64,000 nt of DNA from Faecalimonas sp. GTDB taxonomy: Bacteria > Bacillota > Clostridia > Lachnospirales > Lachnospiraceae. The DNA is taken from the NCBI GenBank assembly GCA_029264305.1, contig JARICA010000017.1, positions 62,001-126,000 of the forward strand. The letters are read 5' to 3'. The notes beneath the pieces were generated by a model, which ran no database searches, was not told the DNA's origin, and worked only from the letters and a program-made list of their open reading frames with translations. Shown one piece after another: positions 45,430-54,638 of this stretch; positions within the stretch are counted from its first letter, which is position 1; each line of letters starts with the position of its first letter. The position numbers and the translations under genes were made by a program.

Positions 45430-46129
45430 TTGGTACACGTATCATTCTATAACCTACTCCAACATGAGTCTGTATGTACTGTGGATTTTGCGGGTTTTCT
45501 TCAATCTTCTTTCGGAGGGTTGCCATGAAAACTCGTAAGGATGCCACATCACTTTCCCATGAATTTCCCCAAATTTCTCTCGTCAAATAAGTATGCGTCA
45601 TGACTTTCCCAACATTTTTTGATAGTAAAACAAGTAATTTATATTCTATAGGTGTTAAATGTAATTCTCGTTCTTTTACATAAGCACATCCTGATACATA
45701 ATTAATTCGCAATTCACCATTAATAAATTCTGTTTGTTCAAGATTTGAATAAACTTTACAGTTTTCTCTTCGTAATACTACGCGTATTCTCGCCAACAAT
45801 TCATCAACCGAAAAAGGTTTTGTCAAATAATCATCTGCACCTGAATCCAAAGCCAATATTTTATCTTTATCTTCACTTCTTGAACTAATTACAATAATTG
45901 GTACATTCGACCAAGAACGCACTTTCTGTATTACTTCTATTCCATCTATATCTGGAAGTCCCAAGTCAAGTAGTAATACATCTGGTTTTTGTGATGCCAC
46001 TTCTAAAAGTCCTTGCATTCCATTAGATACAGCATGAAAACGATATTCCTGTGCTTCCAGTATTGTCGTAATTAAACTGCGAATCGCTTTATCATCATCC
46101 ACAACTAATATCAATGGTTTATTCATCAT
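45419..46129 (-). CDS. OmpR-family response regulator, KdpE-like (no kinase nearby)
   Basis: The 236-residue protein has a receiver domain (acidic DDD near residue 10-12, phospho-Asp in LLLDLGLPDIDG near 55, TKPF near 105) and a winged-helix output domain with LTPIEYKLLVLL and the final GVGYRM. The sequence, especially ALDSGADDYLTKPFSVDELLAR, is of the KdpE type. KdpE controls potassium uptake genes, which fits its position tail to tail with ktrB-ktrA. No histidine kinase gene is adjacent, so its partner lies elsewhere or is absent. Confidence 0.88.
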   Translation of the reverse strand: MMNKPLILVVDDDKAIRSLITTILEAQEYRFHAVSNGMQGLLEVASQKPDVLLLDLGLPDIDGIEVIQKVRSWSNVPIIVISSRSEDKDKILALDSGADDYLTKPFSVDELLARIRVVLRRENCKVYSNLEQTEFINGELRINYVSGCAYVKERELHLTPIEYKLLVLLSKNVGKVMTHTYLTREIWGNSWESDVASLRVFMATLRKKIEENPQNPQYIQTHVGVGYRMIRVPISK

Positions 46130-46220
46130 CTTTTTCTCCTCTTATCTGCCATTTCATATATCGCCATTATAACACAACATATTTTTTCATCAACCTTTAT
46201 TATGACAAATTTTTTCACAC

Positions 46221-46252
46221 AAAAAACGGGGAGTCTACACTCCTCCGTTTTC
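46221..46252 (-). terminator. Terminator of purL
   Basis: GC-rich arms (about 46221-46234 and 46239-46252) form a bulged hairpin followed on the minus strand by six T. Confidence 0.85.
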
Positions 46253-46263
46253 CATGTATGCTT

Positions 46264-49200
46264 CTATTTAAAATATTTTACACCAGATTCAAATATTTTC
46301 ATATCTTGTTCGCCAAAAATATTGATTGCAACTCCATCTCCTCTTCTTTCAGAATGAGCCATTTTTCCAAGCACACGACCATCTGGACTTGTAATACCTT
46401 CAATAGCTTTATATGAACCATTTGGGTTCCATTCTTCATCCATAGTAATATTACCATCTAAATCACAATATTGTGTTGCTACTTGACCATTGGCAAATAG
46501 TTCTTTTAACACATCCTCTGATGCTACAAAACGTCCTTCTCCATGCGAAGCCGGGTTCGTATAAACCCCTCCTAGTTCCGCTCCTTGTAGCCATGGTGAT
46601 TTATTTGTTACCACTTTTGTATAAACCATTTTAGAAATATGACGTCCGATTGTGTTATATGTCAATGTTGGCGCATTTTCTGTTTGACCACAAATTTTTC
46701 CATAAGGTACTAATCCTAATTTAATCAACGTTTGGAATCCATTACAAATTCCAAGTACAAGACCATCTCTTTCATTAATTAATTTTTCTACCGCCTCTTT
46801 TAACTTAGCATTCTGGAATGCAGTTGCAAAGAATTTAGCAGAACCATCTGGTTCATCCCCTGCACTAAATCCGCCTGGGAACATAATCATTTGAGATTGT
46901 CCAATAATTTTTTCAAATTCAGCAACTGAATCACGAATATCTGCTGCATCTAAATTACGGAAAATTTTTGTAACAACATTAGCTCCTGCACGTTCAAATG
47001 CTTTCGCACTGTCATATTCACAGTTTGTTCCTGGGAATACCGGAATAAATACTGTAGGTTTTGCAACTTTATTTTTACATACATAAATATTTGAAGTATC
47101 GTATAATTTGTTTTCAATTTGAGTTTTTTCTTTATTTTCTCCTGATACAGAAGGGAATACTTTTTCAAGTGGTGCTTTCCATGTTGCCACAGCTTCATCC
47201 AATTCTATGTTCATATCTCCATATGTAATTGCACCATTATCATTCACTTCTCCAATAACTGTATGAGAAATTGTAAGATTATCAACTTCATTTGCTGGAA
47301 CTTCTGCAATCATATCTCCAAAATAACAAGCAAATAAATCCTCTTTTTCTACAGTTGGATAAATTTCTACACCCATTCCATTACCAAAAGCCATTTTACT
47401 TACAGCAGCGGCGATTCCATGACGGTCTAATGCATAAGCAGATACAATTTTTCCATCTTGTACATCATCTCTAAATTTACCATACTGTTCCATAACACTT
47501 TCATATACTGGTAAATCATATTTATCTGTATCAATATGAAGCCATACCAACTTATTCCCTGCCGTTTTTAATTCTGGTGTAATAATATCTTTTTGTTCCG
47601 CAACATCTACTGCAAATGATACTAATGTAGGAGGAACATCAATATCTTGGAATGTACCTGACATACTATCTTTACCACCTATTGATGCAAGTCCTAACCC
47701 TAATTGAACGCTATACGCTCCTAACAATGCCGCAAACGGTTGACTCCATCTACTTGGATCTTCTGTCATACGACGGAAATATTCTTGGAACGTCAAGTGA
47801 ATTTTCTTATAATCTCCACCATTAGCAACAATTTTCGCTACAGATTCAAGGACTGCATACACTGCACCATGATATGGACTCCAACTAGACAAGTATGGAT
47901 CAAATCCATAGCTCATCATTGTTACTGTATCACATTTTCCTTTTAACACTGGCAATTTAGCAACCATTGATTGTGTTTCTGTCATCTGATATTTTCCACC
48001 ATGTGGCATAAAGACAGAACCCGCACCAATCGAACCATCAAACATTTCTACAAGACCTTTTTGCGAACATACATTTAAGTCTTGTAATGTATTTAACCAC
48101 TTTTCTTTAACATCATCTACTTTTGAGCGAACAAGAACACTATCTTCTCTATTTGGCACATCTACTTTAACTGTTGTTTCTTGATGCGCTCCATTTGTAT
48201 CAAGAAATGCTCTTGAAATATTTACAATTTCTTTTCCTCTCCAACTTAATACAAGTCTAGGGCTTTCTGTTACAACAGCAACTTCAATAGCTTCAAGATT
48301 TTCTTCTTTTGCATATCCTAAAAATTTCTCTACATCTTTTGGATCTACAACAACAGCCATACGTTCCTGAGATTCAGAAATAGCAATCTCTGTTCCGTCA
48401 AGTCCTGCATATTTTTTAGGAACTTTATCCAAATCCACTTTTAATCCAGCTGCAAGTTCTCCAATTGCTACAGAAACTCCACCTGCACCAAAGTCATTAC
48501 ATTTTTTAATCAATTTACTTACTTCTTCTCTTCTGAATAAACGTTGAATTTTACGTTCTGTTGGTGGATTCCCTTTTTGCACTTCTGCTCCACATGTTTC
48601 AATAGATTCTTCTGTATGTACTTTAGATGAACCTGTTGCTCCTCCACAGCCATCACGTCCTGTACGTCCACCTAATAAGATAATGATATCACCAGGATCT
48701 GAAGTTTCTCTAATTACCGCTCTTCTTGGAGCAGCACCTAAAACCGCACCAATTTCCATACGTTTCGCTACATAATCAGGATGATAAATTTCTTTTACTG
48801 CTCCTGTTGCAAGTCCAATCTGATTTCCATACGAACTATATCCATGCGCAGCTCCTGTTACTAACTTTTTCTGTGGAAGTTTTCCTTTCATTGTCTCCTT
48901 AACAGAAACTGTAGGATCTGCGGCTCCTGTCACACGCATCGCCTGATAAACATAAGTACGTCCTGAAAGTGGATCTCTAATTGCACCACCCAAACACGTA
49001 GCAGCACCACCAAATGGTTCAATTTCAGTTGGATGATTATGTGTCTCGTTTTTAAAATTCACAAGCCATTCTTCTTCCACTCCATCTACAGTAACAGGAA
49101 CAACAATACTACAAGCATTAATTTCTTCTGATTCTTCTTGATCTGTTAATTTACCATCTCTTTTTAATTTGCGCATTGCCATAAGAGCTAAATCCATAAG

Positions 49201-50022
49201 ACATACGAATTTATCTTCTCGTCCTTTAAAAATCTCACTATGGTCTGATAAATATTGTTTATATGAATTGACAATCGGTTCTTTGTAATCACCTTCTCCA
49301 AATGTTACTTCTTTTAATTCTGTTGAAAACGTTGTATGACGACAATGGTCAGACCAATATGTATCTAATACACGGATTTCTGTCATAGAAGGATCTCTAT
49401 CTTCTTCTCCTTTAAAGTATCCTTGAATATGCAAAAAGTCTTTGAACGTCATAGCAAGTCCTAAGGAATTATATAATTCTTTCAATTCTGCTTCTTCCAT
49501 ATTTTTAAAACCAATAAAAATCTTTACATCTTCTGGTTCTTCAAATGTAGTCAACAGTGTTTCTGGCTTTTCTGCATCCGCTTCTCGCGAATCCACTGGA
49601 TTAATACAATGTGTTTTCACTGCCTCAAATTCTTCGTCCGAAATATTTCCTTCTATCACATAAGTAGTAGCAGTTTTAATTACTGGTTGTTCATCTTCTT
49701 TAATAAATTGTACACACTGAACTGCTGAATCTGCACGCTGATCAAACTGTCCTGGTAGGTATTCTACTGAAAACACTCGACTCCCCTCAGCTACATCAAA
49801 TGTTTCCTGATACAATACATCTACAGGAGGTTCTGCAAACACTCCATTACATGCTCTTTCAAATGTTTCTTCAGAAAGATTTTCTATATCATAACGATTT
49901 AGTACTCTTACATTTGTAATTGTTTTAATTCCTAAATAGTTTTCCACTTCCTGGCGTAACTCTTTTGCATGTACTGCAAATTCTGGTTTTTTTTCTACAT
50001 ATACGCGTTTTACACTACTCAT
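46264..50022 (-). CDS. purL: Phosphoribosylformylglycinamidine synthase, single-chain
   Basis: The enzyme converts FGAR and glutamine to FGAM in purine synthesis. The 1252-residue chain joins PurS-like, synthetase and glutaminase parts. It shows ETHNHPTEIEPFGGAATCLGG near residue 290, GGRTGRDGCGGATGSS near 430, SIGGKDSMSGT in the second synthetase half, and a class I amidotransferase with the nucleophile in LGICNGFQTL and the start MFPGGFSAGDE. The frame extends to 50124, but the ATG at 50022 follows GGAGG and matches the usual N-terminus (SSVKRVYVEKK). It is not in a pur operon here. Confidence 0.95.
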   Translation of the reverse strand: MSSVKRVYVEKKPEFAVHAKELRQEVENYLGIKTITNVRVLNRYDIENLSEETFERACNGVFAEPPVDVLYQETFDVAEGSRVFSVEYLPGQFDQRADSAVQCVQFIKEDEQPVIKTATTYVIEGNISDEEFEAVKTHCINPVDSREADAEKPETLLTTFEEPEDVKIFIGFKNMEEAELKELYNSLGLAMTFKDFLHIQGYFKGEEDRDPSMTEIRVLDTYWSDHCRHTTFSTELKEVTFGEGDYKEPIVNSYKQYLSDHSEIFKGREDKFVCLMDLALMAMRKLKRDGKLTDQEESEEINACSIVVPVTVDGVEEEWLVNFKNETHNHPTEIEPFGGAATCLGGAIRDPLSGRTYVYQAMRVTGAADPTVSVKETMKGKLPQKKLVTGAAHGYSSYGNQIGLATGAVKEIYHPDYVAKRMEIGAVLGAAPRRAVIRETSDPGDIIILLGGRTGRDGCGGATGSSKVHTEESIETCGAEVQKGNPPTERKIQRLFRREEVSKLIKKCNDFGAGGVSVAIGELAAGLKVDLDKVPKKYAGLDGTEIAISESQERMAVVVDPKDVEKFLGYAKEENLEAIEVAVVTESPRLVLSWRGKEIVNISRAFLDTNGAHQETTVKVDVPNREDSVLVRSKVDDVKEKWLNTLQDLNVCSQKGLVEMFDGSIGAGSVFMPHGGKYQMTETQSMVAKLPVLKGKCDTVTMMSYGFDPYLSSWSPYHGAVYAVLESVAKIVANGGDYKKIHLTFQEYFRRMTEDPSRWSQPFAALLGAYSVQLGLGLASIGGKDSMSGTFQDIDVPPTLVSFAVDVAEQKDIITPELKTAGNKLVWLHIDTDKYDLPVYESVMEQYGKFRDDVQDGKIVSAYALDRHGIAAAVSKMAFGNGMGVEIYPTVEKEDLFACYFGDMIAEVPANEVDNLTISHTVIGEVNDNGAITYGDMNIELDEAVATWKAPLEKVFPSVSGENKEKTQIENKLYDTSNIYVCKNKVAKPTVFIPVFPGTNCEYDSAKAFERAGANVVTKIFRNLDAADIRDSVAEFEKIIGQSQMIMFPGGFSAGDEPDGSAKFFATAFQNAKLKEAVEKLINERDGLVLGICNGFQTLIKLGLVPYGKICGQTENAPTLTYNTIGRHISKMVYTKVVTNKSPWLQGAELGGVYTNPASHGEGRFVASEDVLKELFANGQVATQYCDLDGNITMDEEWNPNGSYKAIEGITSPDGRVLGKMAHSERRGDGVAINIFGEQDMKIFESGVKYFK

Positions 50023-50110
50023 AATTTCCTCCATCTTAATAGGTACATTTGCTTCTAGTTGCATTTTAACACATTTTATTTCATTAAAGAAATTAATATA
50101 TCTTAATTTA

Positions 50111-50812
50111 TTAATAAGTTTCACTTATTTTATTTCTTTGACTTCGATAAACAAAAAAACTCGCCATAAAACTTACTACTAATGCTATCGTTACGAAAAT
50201 TCCTATTCTCACAGAAAAATCTACAAAAAATCCTTCTGGTAACATACGAATCATTAAGTCTGTATCTGGATCTAAAAGCCACAAATCATTATCAAAAAAA
50301 ACTTCATGGAACTTCACAAAATATTTACTAAAATCCTTTGAAAATATATACCCAATTCCGACTCCGACCAGAATCATTATACTAGTAATTCCCATATACC
50401 ATTTAGCTAACAGGATTTTCCACTTTGCTTTTGAATACATTAAAATTATTACTCCTACTATCACAATAATAGACGCAATATTTCTCGACTTTATTCCTCC
50501 CCAAAATATATTCCGCACATCTTCCATATGTTGTTTTTCTCTGTCATTAAAAAATTCTCGTTTTTTGCCATCCACTGTTGTGTTTACAATCAAATCTGTT
50601 CGTTTCCCATGTAAATAATCCATCATTTCATGTGTAACAAACATCACATCTTTCATTTTCATCTCTAAATCATCCAACACTTGATACTTCTTATATTCTT
50701 TTTCATAAAAGCGAAAATCTGTGTAAATTGCCATCTCTACCGAAACAATAAGTAGAAAAACAATCATCGAAAATGCAGTTAAACATGCAATTATTTTATG
50801 TGTTATTCTCAT
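50111..50812 (-). CDS. TIGR01906 family integral membrane protein
   Basis: The 233-residue protein has an N-terminal membrane helix (about residues 8-28), an extracytoplasmic domain with the family-typical FYEKEYKKYQV and HEMMDYL segments and the FNDREKQHM..VR motif near 90, then three more helices. This fits the TIGR01906 (DUF1461) family, common in Lachnospiraceae, with unknown role. The ATG at 50812 has GGGAG upstream. It precedes purL by about 90 bases on the same strand. Confidence 0.82.
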   Translation of the reverse strand: MRITHKIIACLTAFSMIVFLLIVSVEMAIYTDFRFYEKEYKKYQVLDDLEMKMKDVMFVTHEMMDYLHGKRTDLIVNTTVDGKKREFFNDREKQHMEDVRNIFWGGIKSRNIASIIVIVGVIILMYSKAKWKILLAKWYMGITSIMILVGVGIGYIFSKDFSKYFVKFHEVFFDNDLWLLDPDTDLMIRMLPEGFFVDFSVRIGIFVTIALVVSFMASFFVYRSQRNKISETY

Positions 50813-50959
50813 TTTCTCCCTTTCGTCATAAAAAATCAAAAACTTTATTTTCTTGTAAATTTATTATATCATCCTCTTATCATATAGTCATTCTTTTTTG
50901 TCTTGTAATTCTCTCCATTATATCTTATAATACTTTTAGTTTTATAAGGAGGACTAATA

Positions 50960-51832
50960 ATGGATATCAATTATGAGTTATATAAAGTTTTTTACTATGT
51001 GGCAACCACTTTAAGCTTCTCAGAGGCATCAAAGCAGCTTTTTATTTCACAATCCGCTGTCAGCCAATCCATTAAAGCTTTAGAAAAAAAATTAGAACAA
51101 ACGCTATTTATCCGAAGCACGAAAAGAGTACAACTCACACCCGAAGGAGAAATTTTACTTCGACATGTCGAACCAGCAATGAACTTGATTAAACGAGGAG
51201 AAGCTCAAATAATGGACTCTGTATCTACCGGAGGGCAAATTCGTATTGGGGCAAGTGACACTATATGCCGTTACTTTTTAGTTCCTTACCTTGAAAGATT
51301 TCATAAGGATTTTCCTAGTATACATATCAAAGTCACAAATCAAACTTCTTTAAAATGTGTGGATTTGCTTGAGTCTGGTCAGGTTGATTTAATTGTTACC
51401 AATTATCCTAATACAAATTTGGGAAATTTAACTACAGTTAAAAAAATCAAAGAATTTAAAGATGTATTTATTGCAAATAATGACTTTAAAGAATTAAAAG
51501 GACGCAAACTTTCTTTTAAAGAATTATTAAATCATCCTATTCTTATGCTTGATCGAAAAAGTACAACCAGTGAATTTCTTCATAGTCTTTTTCAACAACA
51601 ACAGCTCGATCTTGTTCCAGAAATCGAATTAAGCAGTAACGATCTTTTAATCGATCTTGCACGAATCGGACTTGGAATTGCATTTATCCCTGATTTTTGT
51701 GTTCCAAAATCGAAAAATCTATTTGTTGTGGATACAGAATACGAATTACCAAAACGTCAATTAGTTGTTGCACATAATGAACATGTACCAACTTCTAAAG
51801 CCACTTTGGAATTTTTAAAATATTTTGAATAA
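50960..51832 (+). CDS. LysR family transcriptional regulator
   Basis: The 290-residue protein begins with a LysR helix-turn-helix (about residues 3-60: YKVFYYVATTLSFSEASKQLFISQSAVSQSIKALE) followed by a periplasmic-binding-like sensor domain from about 90. The inducer and target are unknown; no obvious metabolic gene is divergent to it, only the TIGR01906 gene. AAGGAGG precedes the ATG and a terminator follows. Confidence 0.92.
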   Translation: MDINYELYKVFYYVATTLSFSEASKQLFISQSAVSQSIKALEKKLEQTLFIRSTKRVQLTPEGEILLRHVEPAMNLIKRGEAQIMDSVSTGGQIRIGASDTICRYFLVPYLERFHKDFPSIHIKVTNQTSLKCVDLLESGQVDLIVTNYPNTNLGNLTTVKKIKEFKDVFIANNDFKELKGRKLSFKELLNHPILMLDRKSTTSEFLHSLFQQQQLDLVPEIELSSNDLLIDLARIGLGIAFIPDFCVPKSKNLFVVDTEYELPKRQLVVAHNEHVPTSKATLEFLKYFE

Positions 51833-51836
51833 TGAT

Positions 51837-51878
51837 AAAATGGGATGCCTTATAGAGCGTATCCCGTTTTATTTTATT
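51837..51878. terminator. Bidirectional terminator between the LysR and helicase genes
   Basis: A 10-bp stem with one mismatch (51837-51846 against 51861-51870) is followed by a T-rich tract; it overlaps the helicase stop codon. Confidence 0.8.
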
Positions 51879-54213
51879 TCCAAAATTCCTCTATATATTT
51901 ACTTACGCTATCCAAATCACTTGTTTTTACATCTGTCCATTCCTTCGGAAAAATCTCTTGACATTTTCTTTGTAAAAAACGCTCATCTAATAATAAAATA
52001 ATTCCTCTGTCTTTCTCTGTCCGAATAACCCTTCCTGCAGATTGTAAAACTTTGTTCATTCCCGGATAAACATATGCGTATTCAAAACCTTTCCCATTTT
52101 TTTCCTCAAAATATTTTCTTAAAATTTCACGCTCATGACAAATTTGTGGAATTCCTGTACCCACCACAAATACTCCAACCAATCTTTCTTCTGTTAAATC
52201 AATTCCTTCGGAAAACACTCCTCCCATAACACATAAGCCAAGTAAATTTCCATTTCGCTTTTTTGAAAATTCTCCCAAAAACTCTTCTCTTTTTTCTTCT
52301 GACATCATTTTTTCTTGTAATAAATATTTAGTTTTATCTAATCTATTTTCTTCTAATACTTTATATACATTCTCCATAAACTGATATGATGGAAAAAATG
52401 CAATGTAATTTCCTTTTTTTACTTCTAACATTTTCATAATATATAAAGCAATTTTTTTGTACATTTGCTCATTTCTAAAAATGTATTTACTACTTACATC
52501 ACTCCCTATTATAATTTCTCTGTTTTTTTGTTCAAACGGAGAACTAACATAAATAGCATAATCCTCTTTTTCTACACTAAGCAACTGCTTATAATAATGG
52601 ATTGGAAGAAATGTTGCAGAAAAGAAAATGGTACTGCTTCCTTTTTCTAAACATTTTTGCAAATTTGCTGCTGGATTCACGCAAAACAGTTTAAGTTTAA
52701 ATTTTCCATCCGCATCTAACTCTGCATAAATCGTATAGTTTTCATCCAAAATATCATATACATTTAAAAATGTGCGAACATGAAAAAAGAACTCTAACAG
52801 TTTCTCTTTCACCTCGCTTTTTTCACATTCCTCCATAAATCTTTCTAATTCCATAAAAAGATTTATCATACTAATAGAAAATTGTCCTAGCGATTTATAT
52901 ATTTTACATTTCTCACACGTTCTTTTAAATTCCAAAAGTTCACGATTACAAATATCCAGTTTTCTTTCCAATTTTTTATCTAAATTTTTTACAATTTGCT
53001 TTGCTTCCAAAAATTCCTCTTTAAATATAGTAGCACTATACATTTCTCGCCCACGTTCAACAAGATTATGTGCTTCATCAATAAGAAATATATATTTTCC
53101 TTTTACTTCATCTGAAAAAAAACGACGCAGATGTGCATTTGGATCAAAAACATAATTATAATCACAAATAACCACATCAACCCACAATGCTACATCTAGA
53201 GACATTTCAAATGGACAAACTTTATGTTTTTGAGCATACAATTCTATATTTTCTCTACTCATATCATTTGTCGTTGTAATCATATCATAAACAGCATCAT
53301 TCACCCTATCATAATGTTCTTTTGCATACATACATTTTTCTGGATTACATTCTTTCTCTTCACAAAAACAAATCTTTTCTTTTGCTGTTAACGTAATAAC
53401 TTTACATTTCAATCCACGTTTTTTTAATAATTGAAATCCTTGTTCGGCAACCGTTCTCGTAGTTGTTTTTGCTGTCAAATAAAAAATTTTTTCACCTAAT
53501 TCTTCTCCTACAGCTTTTACCGAAGGAAATACTGTTGCCATTGTCTTTCCTACTCCTGTTGGAGCTTGAATAAACAACTTCTTTTTCCGTAGTATGGTTT
53601 TATATACCGATATAGCAAGTTCTTTCTGTCCTTTCCGATATGTATATGGAAAATCCACTTCTTTTATGGATGTATTTCTTTTCTTTTTCCAATCCGTTTG
53701 AAAATCAGCCCATTTCTTGTACTCGTCGATCAAATGATTGAACCATATTTCTAATTCTTTCAATTGATAAGTCTCTTTGAACCTTTTTATCTCTTCTGTT
53801 TCCAAATTACAATAGGTCATCTGTACAGAGATTTTTTCTAAAGTTTTCTGTTTTCCATATATGTACGCATAACATTTCGCCTGTGCAAGATGTACTATTT
53901 TGGGCTTTTCTATCTGTTCCAACGCACAAAAAACTCCTTTGATTTCATCTATTGTAATTTCTTCTTCCTTTATAATTCCATCCGCTCGTCCTTCTAACTG
54001 TAAATCATATTTTTCCATATGCAGTAGTATTTTTAATGGCACTTCCGCATGATAAGAGGAACTCATTTTCTTTTGGATTTTACGGTGTATTTTACTTCCT
54101 AGTTGCATAGCTTCTTTTTCTACAACTTTTGATATACGATTATCTATATCACCTTTTCGCAAAATAAATTCCACAAGATTTCTTACAGAAATTTTTATTA
54201 ATTCTCTCTCCAT
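51874..54213 (-). CDS. RecB-type nuclease fused to an XPD/DinG-like helicase
   Basis: The 779-residue protein combines two enzymes. Residues about 1-200 show RecB/Cas4-like PD-(D/E)XK motifs: GSKIH near 39-43, GRADGI with Asp near 78, TIDEIKG with Glu and Lys near 90-92, and QAKCYAYIYG near 111. The rest is a superfamily 2 helicase of the XPD/DinG group: Walker A QAPTGVGKT near 215, four cysteines placed like the Fe-S domain (CFCEEKECNPEKC and a later CPF), DEAH (IDEAHNLVERG) and final QSAGRVIR. It probably unwinds and cuts DNA in repair. GGGGGAG precedes the ATG at 54213, though at short spacing. Confidence 0.85.
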   Translation of the reverse strand: MERELIKISVRNLVEFILRKGDIDNRISKVVEKEAMQLGSKIHRKIQKKMSSSYHAEVPLKILLHMEKYDLQLEGRADGIIKEEEITIDEIKGVFCALEQIEKPKIVHLAQAKCYAYIYGKQKTLEKISVQMTYCNLETEEIKRFKETYQLKELEIWFNHLIDEYKKWADFQTDWKKKRNTSIKEVDFPYTYRKGQKELAISVYKTILRKKKLFIQAPTGVGKTMATVFPSVKAVGEELGEKIFYLTAKTTTRTVAEQGFQLLKKRGLKCKVITLTAKEKICFCEEKECNPEKCMYAKEHYDRVNDAVYDMITTTNDMSRENIELYAQKHKVCPFEMSLDVALWVDVVICDYNYVFDPNAHLRRFFSDEVKGKYIFLIDEAHNLVERGREMYSATIFKEEFLEAKQIVKNLDKKLERKLDICNRELLEFKRTCEKCKIYKSLGQFSISMINLFMELERFMEECEKSEVKEKLLEFFFHVRTFLNVYDILDENYTIYAELDADGKFKLKLFCVNPAANLQKCLEKGSSTIFFSATFLPIHYYKQLLSVEKEDYAIYVSSPFEQKNREIIIGSDVSSKYIFRNEQMYKKIALYIMKMLEVKKGNYIAFFPSYQFMENVYKVLEENRLDKTKYLLQEKMMSEEKREEFLGEFSKKRNGNLLGLCVMGGVFSEGIDLTEERLVGVFVVGTGIPQICHEREILRKYFEEKNGKGFEYAYVYPGMNKVLQSAGRVIRTEKDRGIILLLDERFLQRKCQEIFPKEWTDVKTSDLDSVSKYIEEFWK

Positions 54214-54231
54214 AATCTCCCCCATAACCAA

Positions 54232-54262
54232 AAGAGGAGGGAACCTTAGTTCTCTCCTCCTT
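54232..54262 (-). terminator. Stem-loop between the HPr-like and helicase genes
   Basis: GAGGAGGGAAC-type arms around a CTTA loop form a GC-rich hairpin just after the HPr-like gene, with a weak U-run (TTTTGG) on the minus strand. Confidence 0.6.
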
Positions 54263-54273
54263 CTTTTTCGATT

Positions 54274-54504
54274 TTATGCCACACAATATTTTTGTATCAT
54301 TTTCTCAAATTCCACATTTTTCTTCGCACATTTTACCGTCAATACTTTTGTTAAGTCTAAACTCAATACACCAAGAATAGATTTTGCATCAATAATAAAC
54401 CTGTTGTAAGATATATCAATATCAAAATCGCATTTTTCTGCTGAAGTCACAAAATCTTTCACTTCTGATGTTTCAGACAGTCTAATTTTATATTCTCGTT
54501 TCAT
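54274..54504 (-). CDS. HPr-like protein lacking the phosphorylatable histidine
   Basis: The 76-residue protein has the length and pattern of the phosphotransferase carrier HPr: an alternating strand and helix plan and a SILGVLSLDL stretch matching the KSIMGVMSL region around Ser46. The N-terminal active-site motif with His15 (GIHARPA) is replaced by SETSEVKDFV, so it cannot take phosphate from enzyme I. It may have a regulatory or structural role. It has a strong promoter of its own, and it lies between the helicase and the DNA repair pair. Confidence 0.75.
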   Translation of the reverse strand: MKREYKIRLSETSEVKDFVTSAEKCDFDIDISYNRFIIDAKSILGVLSLDLTKVLTVKCAKKNVEFEKMIQKYCVA

Positions 54505-54558
54505 TTATAGACCCTCTTTCTATTTTATATCAAACTTTGTTTATTTGAGCCATCTGAT

Positions 54559-54587
54559 ATTATCTCACATTTAAATCAAATCGTCAA
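54559..54587 (-). promoter_or_regulatory. Strong promoter of the HPr-like gene
   Basis: On the minus strand TTGACG (54582-54587) and GATAAT (54559-54564) are spaced by 17 bases. It separates the HPr-like gene from the upstream repair pair. Confidence 0.75.
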
Positions 54588-54638
54588 GAGTTTATTCAAT
54601 CGAATGTACTTTATGAACGAATTTCAATTTGAATTCGC

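Noticed and set aside
46264..50124. The longer purL frame starting at 50124
   Set aside because: The extra 34 residues lack a ribosome binding site, overlap the end of the preceding gene and do not match the usual PurL N-terminus.
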